A DNA stretch of 64,000 bases, taken from positions 1-64,000 of IMG/VR virus record IMGVR_UViG_3300028394_000002. One strand, given 5' to 3'. The DNA is from a virus. The first letter of the stretch is position 1; every line of letters begins with the position of its first letter. Positions 52,618 through 62,500 of this stretch are shown piece after piece. The notes beneath the pieces are model-generated. The model saw nothing but the letters and a program-made list of their open reading frames with translations. It ran no database searches and was not told the origin of the DNA. The position numbers were made by a program, and so were the translations under genes.

Positions 52618-55600
52618 ATGCCAGAAAATAATAACCCCTCATTTGATATAAATTTTTTACTAGCAAATGCGCAGAGTCAAGGAATAATAGGCTCTCCTTA
52701 TAAAAATAGACAGTCGTTAATATTACCTACTGAAGAAGTTAGTCAGTATGATCAAGGGTATATGGTACCATTTGAAGGTGATCCTATGGATTCTTTTTAT
52801 GAGCATAGAGCTATTAATCAGCCAGGTATTGATCAACTTGCTAATGGTGTAGTTAAAGGAGCTGGACTAGCTGTTACTACATTTGCAGATACTTTTGGAG
52901 GGACTGTATATGGAATAGGTAATATGATTGCTAAAGGTGCAGCTGGAGATATAGAATCAGGTGGAGATTTATTAAATGCTTTTGTTGACAATCCTTTTAG
53001 TAATGCTATGCAGGATTTTAATGAAGGGATGGAAAGTGCTTTTGCAAACTACAGAACTAAAGCTGAACAAGAAGGCGGATTATTAGATCAAATGTTTGAT
53101 GCTGATAAAGCAGCTAACTTTTGGGGTGATATGTTTATTAAGAATCTAGGGTTTGCTGGAGGAGCTATGGCTGCTGGTATGGTTAGCGGTAATTTATTTA
53201 GTAATTTAGGCAAAGCTTTTACTCAAAAGAAAGAAGTAGAGTTATTTAATAAAATGACTAAATCTATTGCTACTGGAGAGGCTAAAAATATAGATGAAGC
53301 TATTGCATTATTACAGCAAGCTCCTGAGTTAACTAATACAACAGCTGCTACTGTTAAAGGTATGCTTGAATCAGGCGCTAAGACTTACAGAAATTGGAAT
53401 AGGGCTAATCAAATAACTTCCTCTGCTATAGCTGCAACTGGTGAAGCTAGGATAGAAGCTTTAGGTAATGGCAGACAATTCTATGATACCAACAAAAAAG
53501 CTTTAGATGAAGAATACTTTGACCCTACAACTAATAGAATTAAAGCTGGTAAGGAGCAAGAGTACGAAGAGAAGTTAAAAAGTCTTGATGAGAATGTTAA
53601 AGGATTTCAGAATGCTGAATTTCTTTGGAACTCTGTATTATTAACAGCTAGTAACTTTGCTGGGTATAGAGATATGTTTGCAAAAAACTATGCTTTAAAT
53701 GCTAAGAGATTTGAAAACAGTATTAAGATGACTGCTTTAAATGAGTTAAAAGCTGGAGAGAACATAGCTACTGCTATTAAACCTAAATGGTATAGCACTT
53801 TAGGTAAAGCTGCTATATCTTCTAATAGAGAAGGTATGGAAGAGTTTTTCCAAGGTGTAGTACAAAAGTCTGCTGAAGATTACTATTCAGGTAAATTTAC
53901 AGGAGCTAAGCAAGGAGGTATTACAGATATTATTAGTAGTGTTGGCCAAGGTCTATCTAATTCTACTAATCAAGAAGGTCTTACTAATTATTTTTTAGGG
54001 GCCCTTACTGGATTAATAATGCCTGGTGCAGGACTTTACCAATCTTTTAAAGATGCTAACACTGAAAATGTAGAAGCACAAGAAAGAGCTGGTGAAATTA
54101 ATAAAGCTTTTAATGAGTACTCAGCAGAGTTAAAACAAGATCCTACTAGAACTATTATTAACTTCCAAGAGATGTTAAATAGAAGTGCTAATTTAGATCA
54201 AGCACAACAACAAGCCTTACTAAGTAGTGATAAATATAACTATGAATCTTTAAAACATGAGAAGTTTTATAATTTAGCTAATGCTTATATCAAAGCTGGT
54301 AAATATGAAGAGCTTTCTGATATGTTAAAAGATGAAACTAAATTGTCTGCTGATGATATTAGGAATAAGTATACTATACCAGTAGACCCTAAAGATGAAA
54401 CTAAAGGTAAAAAAAGTTTTTTTGATGCTAAATGGAGTGATGATGAGGTAATGACTTACATTAGAAAACAATCTAGCACTAATTTAAAAGCTGTTGAAGA
54501 TTTAAAAAATGTTACTGAAGATTTAGAAGCTATGTTTGGTGAACAAATAGCTTTAGTTTCTGATGGAGATAAAACTAAACAAGTAGCTATTAAAGATATT
54601 TTAAATAGAAGTTTATATTTAGGTGAAACTCAGGATAAACGAATTATAGATGTTTATAATGAAGTTACTGCTACTATTATGAAGGTAACTAATAATGCTT
54701 ATGTATTAGCAGATTTTAGTCAACTAAATCCAACTACTATTAAAAATTTAACCACTGAAGATTTAGATAAATTAGATGGGGCTATTGATTCTATTGCTAA
54801 ATTAAATATTTCAAAAATAGAACAATTAGACTTAATAGAAAAGCTAAATGATTTAACCCAATTAATAGGGGAAAGAAAAGCAATGAACTCTGCTTGGATT
54901 AGATTAACTAATAATAACTTTACTCAAACTTTAAATATTATAGCTAAGGCTGATAAAGAAGCTGTTGATACTAAAGCAGCTGAAGAGGCTAAACAACTAT
55001 CTGATAAAGAAAAGATTAACATAGTTAGAGAAAATTCTAAAAGAGCTGGTTGGGTAGATAAAGGAGGTAATGGAATTATTGGTAATCAATTTGTTATGAA
55101 GGTTGCTGGTAAAAATACTGCATTTGAATTAGTGCCTATTAATATAACAGAGCTAAGAAAAGAGTTTGAAGATGAAAAAAATAAAGCGTTAGAAGGTTTA
55201 GATCCTATTACTGATAAAGAAAAGATAGCTGATATTATACAAAAGTATAATGATAAGCTACAAAGTATTATAGAGGATAGAAAGACTAAAGGATTACTAT
55301 TAAAAAATATTAAAACTGGAGAATACGTTAAAAATAAAAAAGGTGTACTACAGTTATTTAATGAGGAGTTTATAGTTAAATACTTTGATAAAATAAATTT
55401 TGTTAATAAACAACAAACTTTAATTAATAAAGTAAAGTCTACAGCTATTAAAACTAATGCTGCTAAAATTAAAGCATTAGAAGCAGTTGCTAACACTTTA
55501 AATAAAGAGATTATAACTACTATAGAGGAAGCTAAAAAAGTATTACTTGAGCAAAATGCTTTAAAAGAAGAGTTAGCTTTTCAAAAAGAGTATTATAAAC

Positions 55601-58600
55601 TTGTTGGTAATATTAAAGAGAAAGGAGCTATTAACAAATCTATAAAAGCTCTAGAACAAAGAATAGCTGAATTAGAAAAAGTTAAAGAGGATATATCTAG
55701 AGTATTTAATCAACTAGCTTCTCAAAAGAATGATTTATTATTAGTCGTTGAAGAAATGAAAGACTCTTTTAAAAAGGGCCTAGATTTTTCTTTAAATGAG
55801 TTTTTAGAAAAGTTAGATCAAATGAACTTAGAGTCTATTGATAAGATATGGGCTAAAAAACTTTCTAAAGATTTAGAAGAGTTAGCTAATACTGATGATA
55901 TAGATTATGCTTTAAATCAACTTAGTATATTAAAAGATAATGTTACTGAACAAATTGCAGCATTAAGAAAACAAGTTGAACTATTACAAACTGCTATAAA
56001 TGAATCTGATGATTTTAAAAATTGGGTATTTGCTACTAAAATAGATGACTTACCTCAATGGTTTAAAGTTAAGTGGAAAGTTGCTGATAAATATAATTTA
56101 ACAACAGCTGAATTATTAGAAGATCCTAAAATTAGAGCTTTAGCAGATTATATATTTAAAAAGTTTGCTACTACTTATAATCTTACAATTGAAGAAGCTA
56201 GAGCTGAATTTAATAAAGATTTAGAAGAGATAAATTTAAATTTAAATTATGTAAATAGACAATCATTAGAAAATGAAGCTGTAGTTACTAAACAACAATT
56301 AGCTGAATTAGAACAAAATTTAATTGATATTAATAATCTAATTAGATTTAATAATAATAGAAAGTTATTTGAAAATTTAAATAACGCACTACAATCTATA
56401 AAAATAGAATATTCTACTATTCTTAATAGAGATAGAAAAGATGAAATTAGTAATTTACCTGATTCACAAAAAGCAGGTGATGAAGAATTTAATCCTAAAC
56501 CTATTCATACAGAAATTGCTAGTAGAGTTTTAAATAGTAATGCTCTATCTGACCATTTATTTTATACTACTAATATGACTGTAGAGTATGAAACTAATGC
56601 TGAAGGTAAGTTAGAAACAGTTTATGATGCAGATGGTTATCCAGTTATTAATAAAAATGAAGATTCTATAAGATGGAATAACTTCTTAGAACAAAATACT
56701 CCTGATATAACTAATTCTAAATATGTTTTAAGAACATATCTTTTATCTGGTGCTAAGATACCTGCTGATTTAAAAATAGATGCTTTAAAACGTATTTCTA
56801 ATGGTGGAGGAATTCATGATCCAGCAAATGATATAGTTACTGTATTAGTAAATACTGCTGATGGAGAGTTTGTTAAGTCAGATGATCAAGGTGAAGTATC
56901 TAAAACTGGTAAGTATGTGTATACATTTTTACCTAAAGCAGATACTTTAATAGATAATAAAGGTAAAAGTAAAGTTAACTTAAATGCATTAGTAAATTTC
57001 TTTATGCGTAATGCTAGTATGGAAGTTAAAGACCCTACTAACATTCATTTAACAGATCCTACTAAGTATATTACTGTTGGAGAAAAGAAATTAACTCCTT
57101 CACAATTTAAAGAGTTAGTAACAAATTTTGCTAAAGCTAACTATAACGAGTTTATAGCAGAGTTAAAAGCTAATATGGAAGCTAATGAAACTACTTATTT
57201 AAAAGCTCCTGGAGTTACTAATGGTATTCTTTTAACTAGAGAATCTAATAAAGATGTTGCTAAATCTCCTATGAGTTCAGTAGCTGAAGTATTAAAAAAC
57301 AAAAGAGGTCTTGATTCTCAAAAACCAGAAGACTTAGAGAATATAGGTGTTTATGTAATTGATAATAGTGAGGTTTGGGAAATACCAGGTTCTGGAATTA
57401 AAATTAAAAATGGAAAGAAAGGAGCTGTTATAGTTTATAATAAAAAAACTAAAGAGTATTTCTATGCTAACCAAAGAAAGATATCTACAGAAGATAAGAA
57501 ACTTATTATATACTACTTACAACAATCTAGGACACAAACAGAAAGTAGTCTTAGTGAGAAAAAGTTAAATATTGGTAATGATGGTAAGAGTTACTATATA
57601 GCTGATAATATGGGTAATAATGAGAAAGTTACAGATGTACCTATATTTGGTAAAACTGGTACTTTATCATTAATGAATAATATTATATTTTGGGGAGGTT
57701 CTAAAAATCCAGGTAGTAAGAACACTATTTACTTAAAGAGTAATAAAGTATATTTCTCAAACCCTAATCAAGGTTGGGCTATTACTGCTATTGATTTAGC
57801 TAATTTAGATAACCCTAAGTATAATTTAGATTTTATGGCTTTCTTAGATACTAAAAGACATAACATATCTAAGAATATGTTTGCTACAAATAAATTTTAC
57901 AAGCACCCTTATATAAATGGTAAAGGAGAATTAGCTTGGAAAACTTATCCAAATGGCTATAAAGAGTTCTTATTAAACTCTAAAGATCCAATTTTAATTA
58001 CAAATGCTGTTAGTTCTAATAGTAAATATAATGGTAATAAGATGCTATTTGCTTCTAAAAATGTTATATTAGATAGTTCTAATAATGGTAAACCTAAAAT
58101 ATTAAATAAACTACAAACTCAACCTGAACCTGAACCTGCTCCTAAACCAGCTTCAACTCCTGGCGCTAAACCTTCATCAGGCCCAGCTGCTGGAAAAGAT
58201 GCTCCTACTGAGGTGGAATTTGATGAAAACAAAATAGTATTTGGAGGAAATCTTCCAGCAGGTTTAAGAGGTGCTAGTGCTTCTGCAACTCCTGTGCCAA
58301 CAGCTAAAAATTTATTTGAAGAAGTAGTAGAAGCTCATTATGGTAGTTTTATATATCAAAGTAGTAAATTTACAGAACAAGCTGGATTAAGAGCACCTGA
58401 AATTTATGGTACTAATTTTGAAAAAGTTTTTAGAAGTATAATTAAAAACAAAGGTTTAGATTCAATTATTAGAGCTGCATTATTTAGTAGAATAGGATTT
58501 ATTTTTGAAAATAGACTTACAAATAAAACGACAGGTATTCAAGAACTAGTTGAATATATTAACAAAAGCTTTAATTTAAATATTAAAATTGATAGCAAAA

Positions 58601-59592
58601 ATTACGAATCGTTAAGTAATGAGCTTGATAAATTAGATTTTAATATGATAATTAATGTAATGAGTAATGAGTCATTATCTAATGATCAAAAATTACAAAA
58701 AAGTAAAGATCTCACTTTAGATAGAAATAAGTGGCTTCAAGAAACTGTTAATATTTTAAATTCTTTACTATCTAAAATAGATTCTACTATTCCTAAATTA
58801 GAGCCTATAAAAGCTACAAAAGAAAATACAGCAAGTATATCTAACTATAGTAATAAAGAAGTATTAGATAATTTAGTAGTTAATTTAAAAGCTAAAAATA
58901 AAAGTAGTCATGAAAGAGTTATGACTATTCTTAATAAGTATGGCATCTCATTTGATGCTTTTATACAAAATATAGAAGATTATTATAAAGGTACTGCTGT
59001 AGTTACTACTCCTTCTAATACTATGAATGGAGAGTCTTTATTTCCTACTACATCAGAACCCGTAGTAGTACCTAGTAAAAGAGTTGAAGCAGAAAAAAAA
59101 GCTTTGCGAATTTTAAATATGTTTGCAACACCTGGTAATAAAGAAGTTGAATATCAAGGTGACGAGGGGGTGCCTGGAACTTCAGAAGATGAGGATATTA
59201 CAGGTCAAAATAATAGTACAATAGGTAAAATTATTGCTACTATAAAAAAATTACCTCCTATACCATACAATATTACATCTAGTAGTGTAGAAGAGTTTAA
59301 AGATAAGCTAACAGATGAATTAGTAGATGCTGGATTATTAAATGATATTGTTGATGTAATTTCTAATATTGATAAGTTAGTTAATGAGCAACTATCTGGT
59401 TTAAGTGAGGAAGCTCCTGAATCAGTTAAAGAAGTATCTTCTAATCAAAAAGTTAATGAAGATAAAACAGTAGATCAAGTAGCAGAAGAAATAAAAAAAT
59501 GTACTGGAGTAGCATCTACTAAGAAACCAAGTGGTACTGAAACAGGTGACCTAAATAAGTTTAATGGTCAAAATAGAACTAAAAAAAAATAA
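52618..59592 (+). CDS. Giant virion/ejection protein, 2324 aa
   Basis: MPENNNPSFDINFLLANAQS begins a protein with hydrophobic, Gly/Ala-rich stretches in the first 500 residues (NGVVKGAGLAVTTFADTFGG, GFAGGAMAAGMVSG, FLGALTGLIMPGAGL) that may insert in membranes. Long coiled coils follow at about 940-1250 and a Pro-rich linker near 1840 (PEPEPAPKPASTPGAKPSSG). The final 450 residues are helical. crAss-like phages have two or three such giants next to each other, ejected with the virion RNA polymerase. No enzyme motif was recognised. The next gene starts three bases later. Confidence 0.75.
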   Translation: MPENNNPSFDINFLLANAQSQGIIGSPYKNRQSLILPTEEVSQYDQGYMVPFEGDPMDSFYEHRAINQPGIDQLANGVVKGAGLAVTTFADTFGGTVYGIGNMIAKGAAGDIESGGDLLNAFVDNPFSNAMQDFNEGMESAFANYRTKAEQEGGLLDQMFDADKAANFWGDMFIKNLGFAGGAMAAGMVSGNLFSNLGKAFTQKKEVELFNKMTKSIATGEAKNIDEAIALLQQAPELTNTTAATVKGMLESGAKTYRNWNRANQITSSAIAATGEARIEALGNGRQFYDTNKKALDEEYFDPTTNRIKAGKEQEYEEKLKSLDENVKGFQNAEFLWNSVLLTASNFAGYRDMFAKNYALNAKRFENSIKMTALNELKAGENIATAIKPKWYSTLGKAAISSNREGMEEFFQGVVQKSAEDYYSGKFTGAKQGGITDIISSVGQGLSNSTNQEGLTNYFLGALTGLIMPGAGLYQSFKDANTENVEAQERAGEINKAFNEYSAELKQDPTRTIINFQEMLNRSANLDQAQQQALLSSDKYNYESLKHEKFYNLANAYIKAGKYEELSDMLKDETKLSADDIRNKYTIPVDPKDETKGKKSFFDAKWSDDEVMTYIRKQSSTNLKAVEDLKNVTEDLEAMFGEQIALVSDGDKTKQVAIKDILNRSLYLGETQDKRIIDVYNEVTATIMKVTNNAYVLADFSQLNPTTIKNLTTEDLDKLDGAIDSIAKLNISKIEQLDLIEKLNDLTQLIGERKAMNSAWIRLTNNNFTQTLNIIAKADKEAVDTKAAEEAKQLSDKEKINIVRENSKRAGWVDKGGNGIIGNQFVMKVAGKNTAFELVPINITELRKEFEDEKNKALEGLDPITDKEKIADIIQKYNDKLQSIIEDRKTKGLLLKNIKTGEYVKNKKGVLQLFNEEFIVKYFDKINFVNKQQTLINKVKSTAIKTNAAKIKALEAVANTLNKEIITTIEEAKKVLLEQNALKEELAFQKEYYKLVGNIKEKGAINKSIKALEQRIAELEKVKEDISRVFNQLASQKNDLLLVVEEMKDSFKKGLDFSLNEFLEKLDQMNLESIDKIWAKKLSKDLEELANTDDIDYALNQLSILKDNVTEQIAALRKQVELLQTAINESDDFKNWVFATKIDDLPQWFKVKWKVADKYNLTTAELLEDPKIRALADYIFKKFATTYNLTIEEARAEFNKDLEEINLNLNYVNRQSLENEAVVTKQQLAELEQNLIDINNLIRFNNNRKLFENLNNALQSIKIEYSTILNRDRKDEISNLPDSQKAGDEEFNPKPIHTEIASRVLNSNALSDHLFYTTNMTVEYETNAEGKLETVYDADGYPVINKNEDSIRWNNFLEQNTPDITNSKYVLRTYLLSGAKIPADLKIDALKRISNGGGIHDPANDIVTVLVNTADGEFVKSDDQGEVSKTGKYVYTFLPKADTLIDNKGKSKVNLNALVNFFMRNASMEVKDPTNIHLTDPTKYITVGEKKLTPSQFKELVTNFAKANYNEFIAELKANMEANETTYLKAPGVTNGILLTRESNKDVAKSPMSSVAEVLKNKRGLDSQKPEDLENIGVYVIDNSEVWEIPGSGIKIKNGKKGAVIVYNKKTKEYFYANQRKISTEDKKLIIYYLQQSRTQTESSLSEKKLNIGNDGKSYYIADNMGNNEKVTDVPIFGKTGTLSLMNNIIFWGGSKNPGSKNTIYLKSNKVYFSNPNQGWAITAIDLANLDNPKYNLDFMAFLDTKRHNISKNMFATNKFYKHPYINGKGELAWKTYPNGYKEFLLNSKDPILITNAVSSNSKYNGNKMLFASKNVILDSSNNGKPKILNKLQTQPEPEPAPKPASTPGAKPSSGPAAGKDAPTEVEFDENKIVFGGNLPAGLRGASASATPVPTAKNLFEEVVEAHYGSFIYQSSKFTEQAGLRAPEIYGTNFEKVFRSIIKNKGLDSIIRAALFSRIGFIFENRLTNKTTGIQELVEYINKSFNLNIKIDSKNYESLSNELDKLDFNMIINVMSNESLSNDQKLQKSKDLTLDRNKWLQETVNILNSLLSKIDSTIPKLEPIKATKENTASISNYSNKEVLDNLVVNLKAKNKSSHERVMTILNKYGISFDAFIQNIEDYYKGTAVVTTPSNTMNGESLFPTTSEPVVVPSKRVEAEKKALRILNMFATPGNKEVEYQGDEGVPGTSEDEDITGQNNSTIGKIIATIKKLPPIPYNITSSSVEEFKDKLTDELVDAGLLNDIVDVISNIDKLVNEQLSGLSEEAPESVKEVSSNQKVNEDKTVDQVAEEIKKCTGVASTKKPSGTETGDLNKFNGQNRTKKK

Positions 59593-59595
59593 CGA

Positions 59596-62500
59596 ATGGC
59601 TAAAAGTTGTCCTAATCCAAAACACCCAGATTTTAAAGCATTAGTAAGTCAATATGGCGAACTTAATGCTTATAAACTTTACTATAAGAATAATAGTAAA
59701 ATACCAACTACTCAAGAAGTTAAAGAGATAAAACGTCTAGACCCTAAGGTTATGACTAAGTTTATCTTTGAAGGTGTTGAGTTATCTACAAATGAACAGT
59801 CTGAATTATTTGAAGGTTTAAAGTATTACTTTATAAAGAATTTAGTAAATAATTTAAGTAGTCTAGATGATTTTAGTAATCTATTAGATGATACTTTATC
59901 TACTTCTAAATTCCAACAAGTTTATCAAGAAGCTTTATTAGATATGGTTAGTATGTTTGATGGTACTAATCCTAGACATATGGAAATAGCTTCTGCTATC
60001 TCTCGTGACTTTCCTACTAGTTTTCTAGCAGACTACTTTAAATTTACCTATCCTGAAGATAGTGATCATGCTAATCTTATTTTAAATACATTTAAAGTAA
60101 AGATAGCTAACCTATTTAAATTTAAAGAAGGTGATGAAGATACTTCATTTGAATTGCAAAGTTCTATTGAAGAAGTTAGAGATAATTGGAATACTGAATC
60201 TTTAGAGCAGAATAGAAAAGATAGTTTTTCTAGGGCCATTAAGTTACTTATATCAGGTATACCTAAGTTAAGTAAGCAAAATTTAGTAGACAATCCTACA
60301 GGATACTCTGTAGATGATTATAATAATGCTATTTTAAGTGATAACTTAAATTTAGAATCTCCTATTGCCCAAAGTGAAGCTAATGACTTACTAATGAATG
60401 TATTTGTTAATCAGCCTGCTGATATAAATGCTTTTATGAGAGTTATTAAAAATGAGAGAAAAACTAATCCTACTATTGAATGGTTACATCAAAAAGTATT
60501 TTATCCTGAACAATTTATATTTGATGATAAAGGTAATGTACTATCTTTAAAAGATAATAATGAATCTAATTTACCAAGAATATCTTTAATAAATAAATTT
60601 ATATCTTCTTTTTCTAACACTAAATACGAATTTATTAACCAAGTTATTAATGGCGATGAGATAAAATCTCAAAATGCTGATACTAATAACATGCAAAATA
60701 GAATGTTAAAAGAGTGGAGTGGGCAATTAGATATTGCTTTTACTGAAAATAAATCTAAAATAATTAACACTCTTAATGATAAGTATTCTAGCGAAGAAGA
60801 GATTTTAAAAGCTATAGGCTTTCCTTTAGCTTCTAAAGGTGTTATAACATCTAAAAAGAAAATAAAGGTCTTAGCAGGCTCTAAAACATTCTTTGAAGTT
60901 TATGCTGCTTTTCTAGGAGAATTTAAAACCTTTATAAAGAATGGTGGAAATCCTATAGATATATTCCAACAAGTAGGTAAAGAGCCTTCTACAATTAATG
61001 TTCTAGCTACGGCTATGATAGAATTTAATGCTCCTTATAGAAATGATTATGATAATCAGCTTGCTAATGTTAGTGGTAATAACGTATCTAGTATTAATTT
61101 AAATACTTATCAAACTTTAGTAATTAATAACTTAAATAGAGTTGTTGACTTAGTTAGAGATGAGTTAGGATATGATGGAGTAGATGCAGATACATTTAAA
61201 GATGTATATTTAAAACGATTAAATGAAATATACCCTGAGATACTTAATAGTTGGAGTTATGATAGTATTTGGTTAAATAAATATCTAGCTAAAGGTACTA
61301 AAATAACAATGAGTTTAATTGCTGGTACTACTGCAGATAATGATGGGTTACCTACAAGTAAACTAGTAGAAAGTGATTTATGGAGTAGTTTTTTAAATAA
61401 TACTTTAGAGAATAACTTTCCTGCTATTAAACACGCTGATAGAAGTATGTTTCCTTCTTATAGTTTTGGGTATGGGGTAACTGATATATTTAGTGATATT
61501 GCTAGTAATTATACACCTACAAGCAATTGGAGAAGTATATTTAAAGGTTACTTACATGATTACTTTGTAAGTGAGTTAAAACGTGTTAGAAAAACTAGAG
61601 GTGATTATAAAGCTTATATAGAAAACTACGATACATTAGGACAAGAGTTTTTAGTATTTAATGGTATACTTGACACCTTTAAAAAAGATGCTAGCCATCA
61701 AGCTAGATTAGAAGCTTTAATTAATTCAGATGAATTAGATTTTACTGGGAATAATTTTGTAAATAAACAAATGGATTCTTGGATAAATGATTACTTCGCT
61801 AAAACTAAAGCTGAATCTAGATTAGCTGGTATAAATGAATTAACTCCTGGAGCAGGCTTAAATAAAAATGTAATTAGTAATTTAACAGAATCTTTTAAAT
61901 CTAAACCTGATACCTTTGAATTTTATGATGAAGCTATTGAGTTAGCCGCTGCTAAATTCTTTGTAGGAGCTGTAGAACAATCTAAGTTATTTTTAGGTGA
62001 CCCTGCTTTTTATAAAATTAAAGGGTTTACTAATAACTTAAATAATGCTAGACAAGTAACTGCTGAAGAATCTATTTTAATATATGACTTTGTTAAGAGG
62101 GCTAATATGCAATCATCTACTAAGCAAGTTATGATAGTAGATAATGTAACTAATAGTTACTTAGAGAGCCTATTTAACAGTCCTAACTATAAGATAAAAT
62201 TAAAAGATGGTGAAGAGTTTTTTTACAGAAAAAAATTTGATGGTACTTTAACTGAATTAGTTATTGACGATCCTAGAGTTGTAGCTCACATTAGAGAAGA
62301 ACTAGCAAAGATATATCAAAATGATTTAGAATCTTTTGAAGCTTACTTTCCTAAAGGAGGGTTTGAAGAAACAGATGGTTATTCTTTAGGTAATATATTC
62401 TTTGCTGCTGAAAGTATTTTTAGAACTGAAGGTATTAGCAGTAGTAGACTAGAAGTAGTTAAAAAAGAGTTAAAAGCTTTATCTGCTAATTCTCAAGAAG

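Noticed and set aside
55086-55496. Minus-strand ORF of 136 codons
   Set aside because: Lies wholly inside the 2324-residue giant gene and has shadow-like Ser/Leu/Phe-rich composition. The same holds for minus ORFs at 13093, 20137, 24832, 26231, 31117, 34272, 42413, 43546, 44648, 45928, 46771, 47471, 50258 and 60066.
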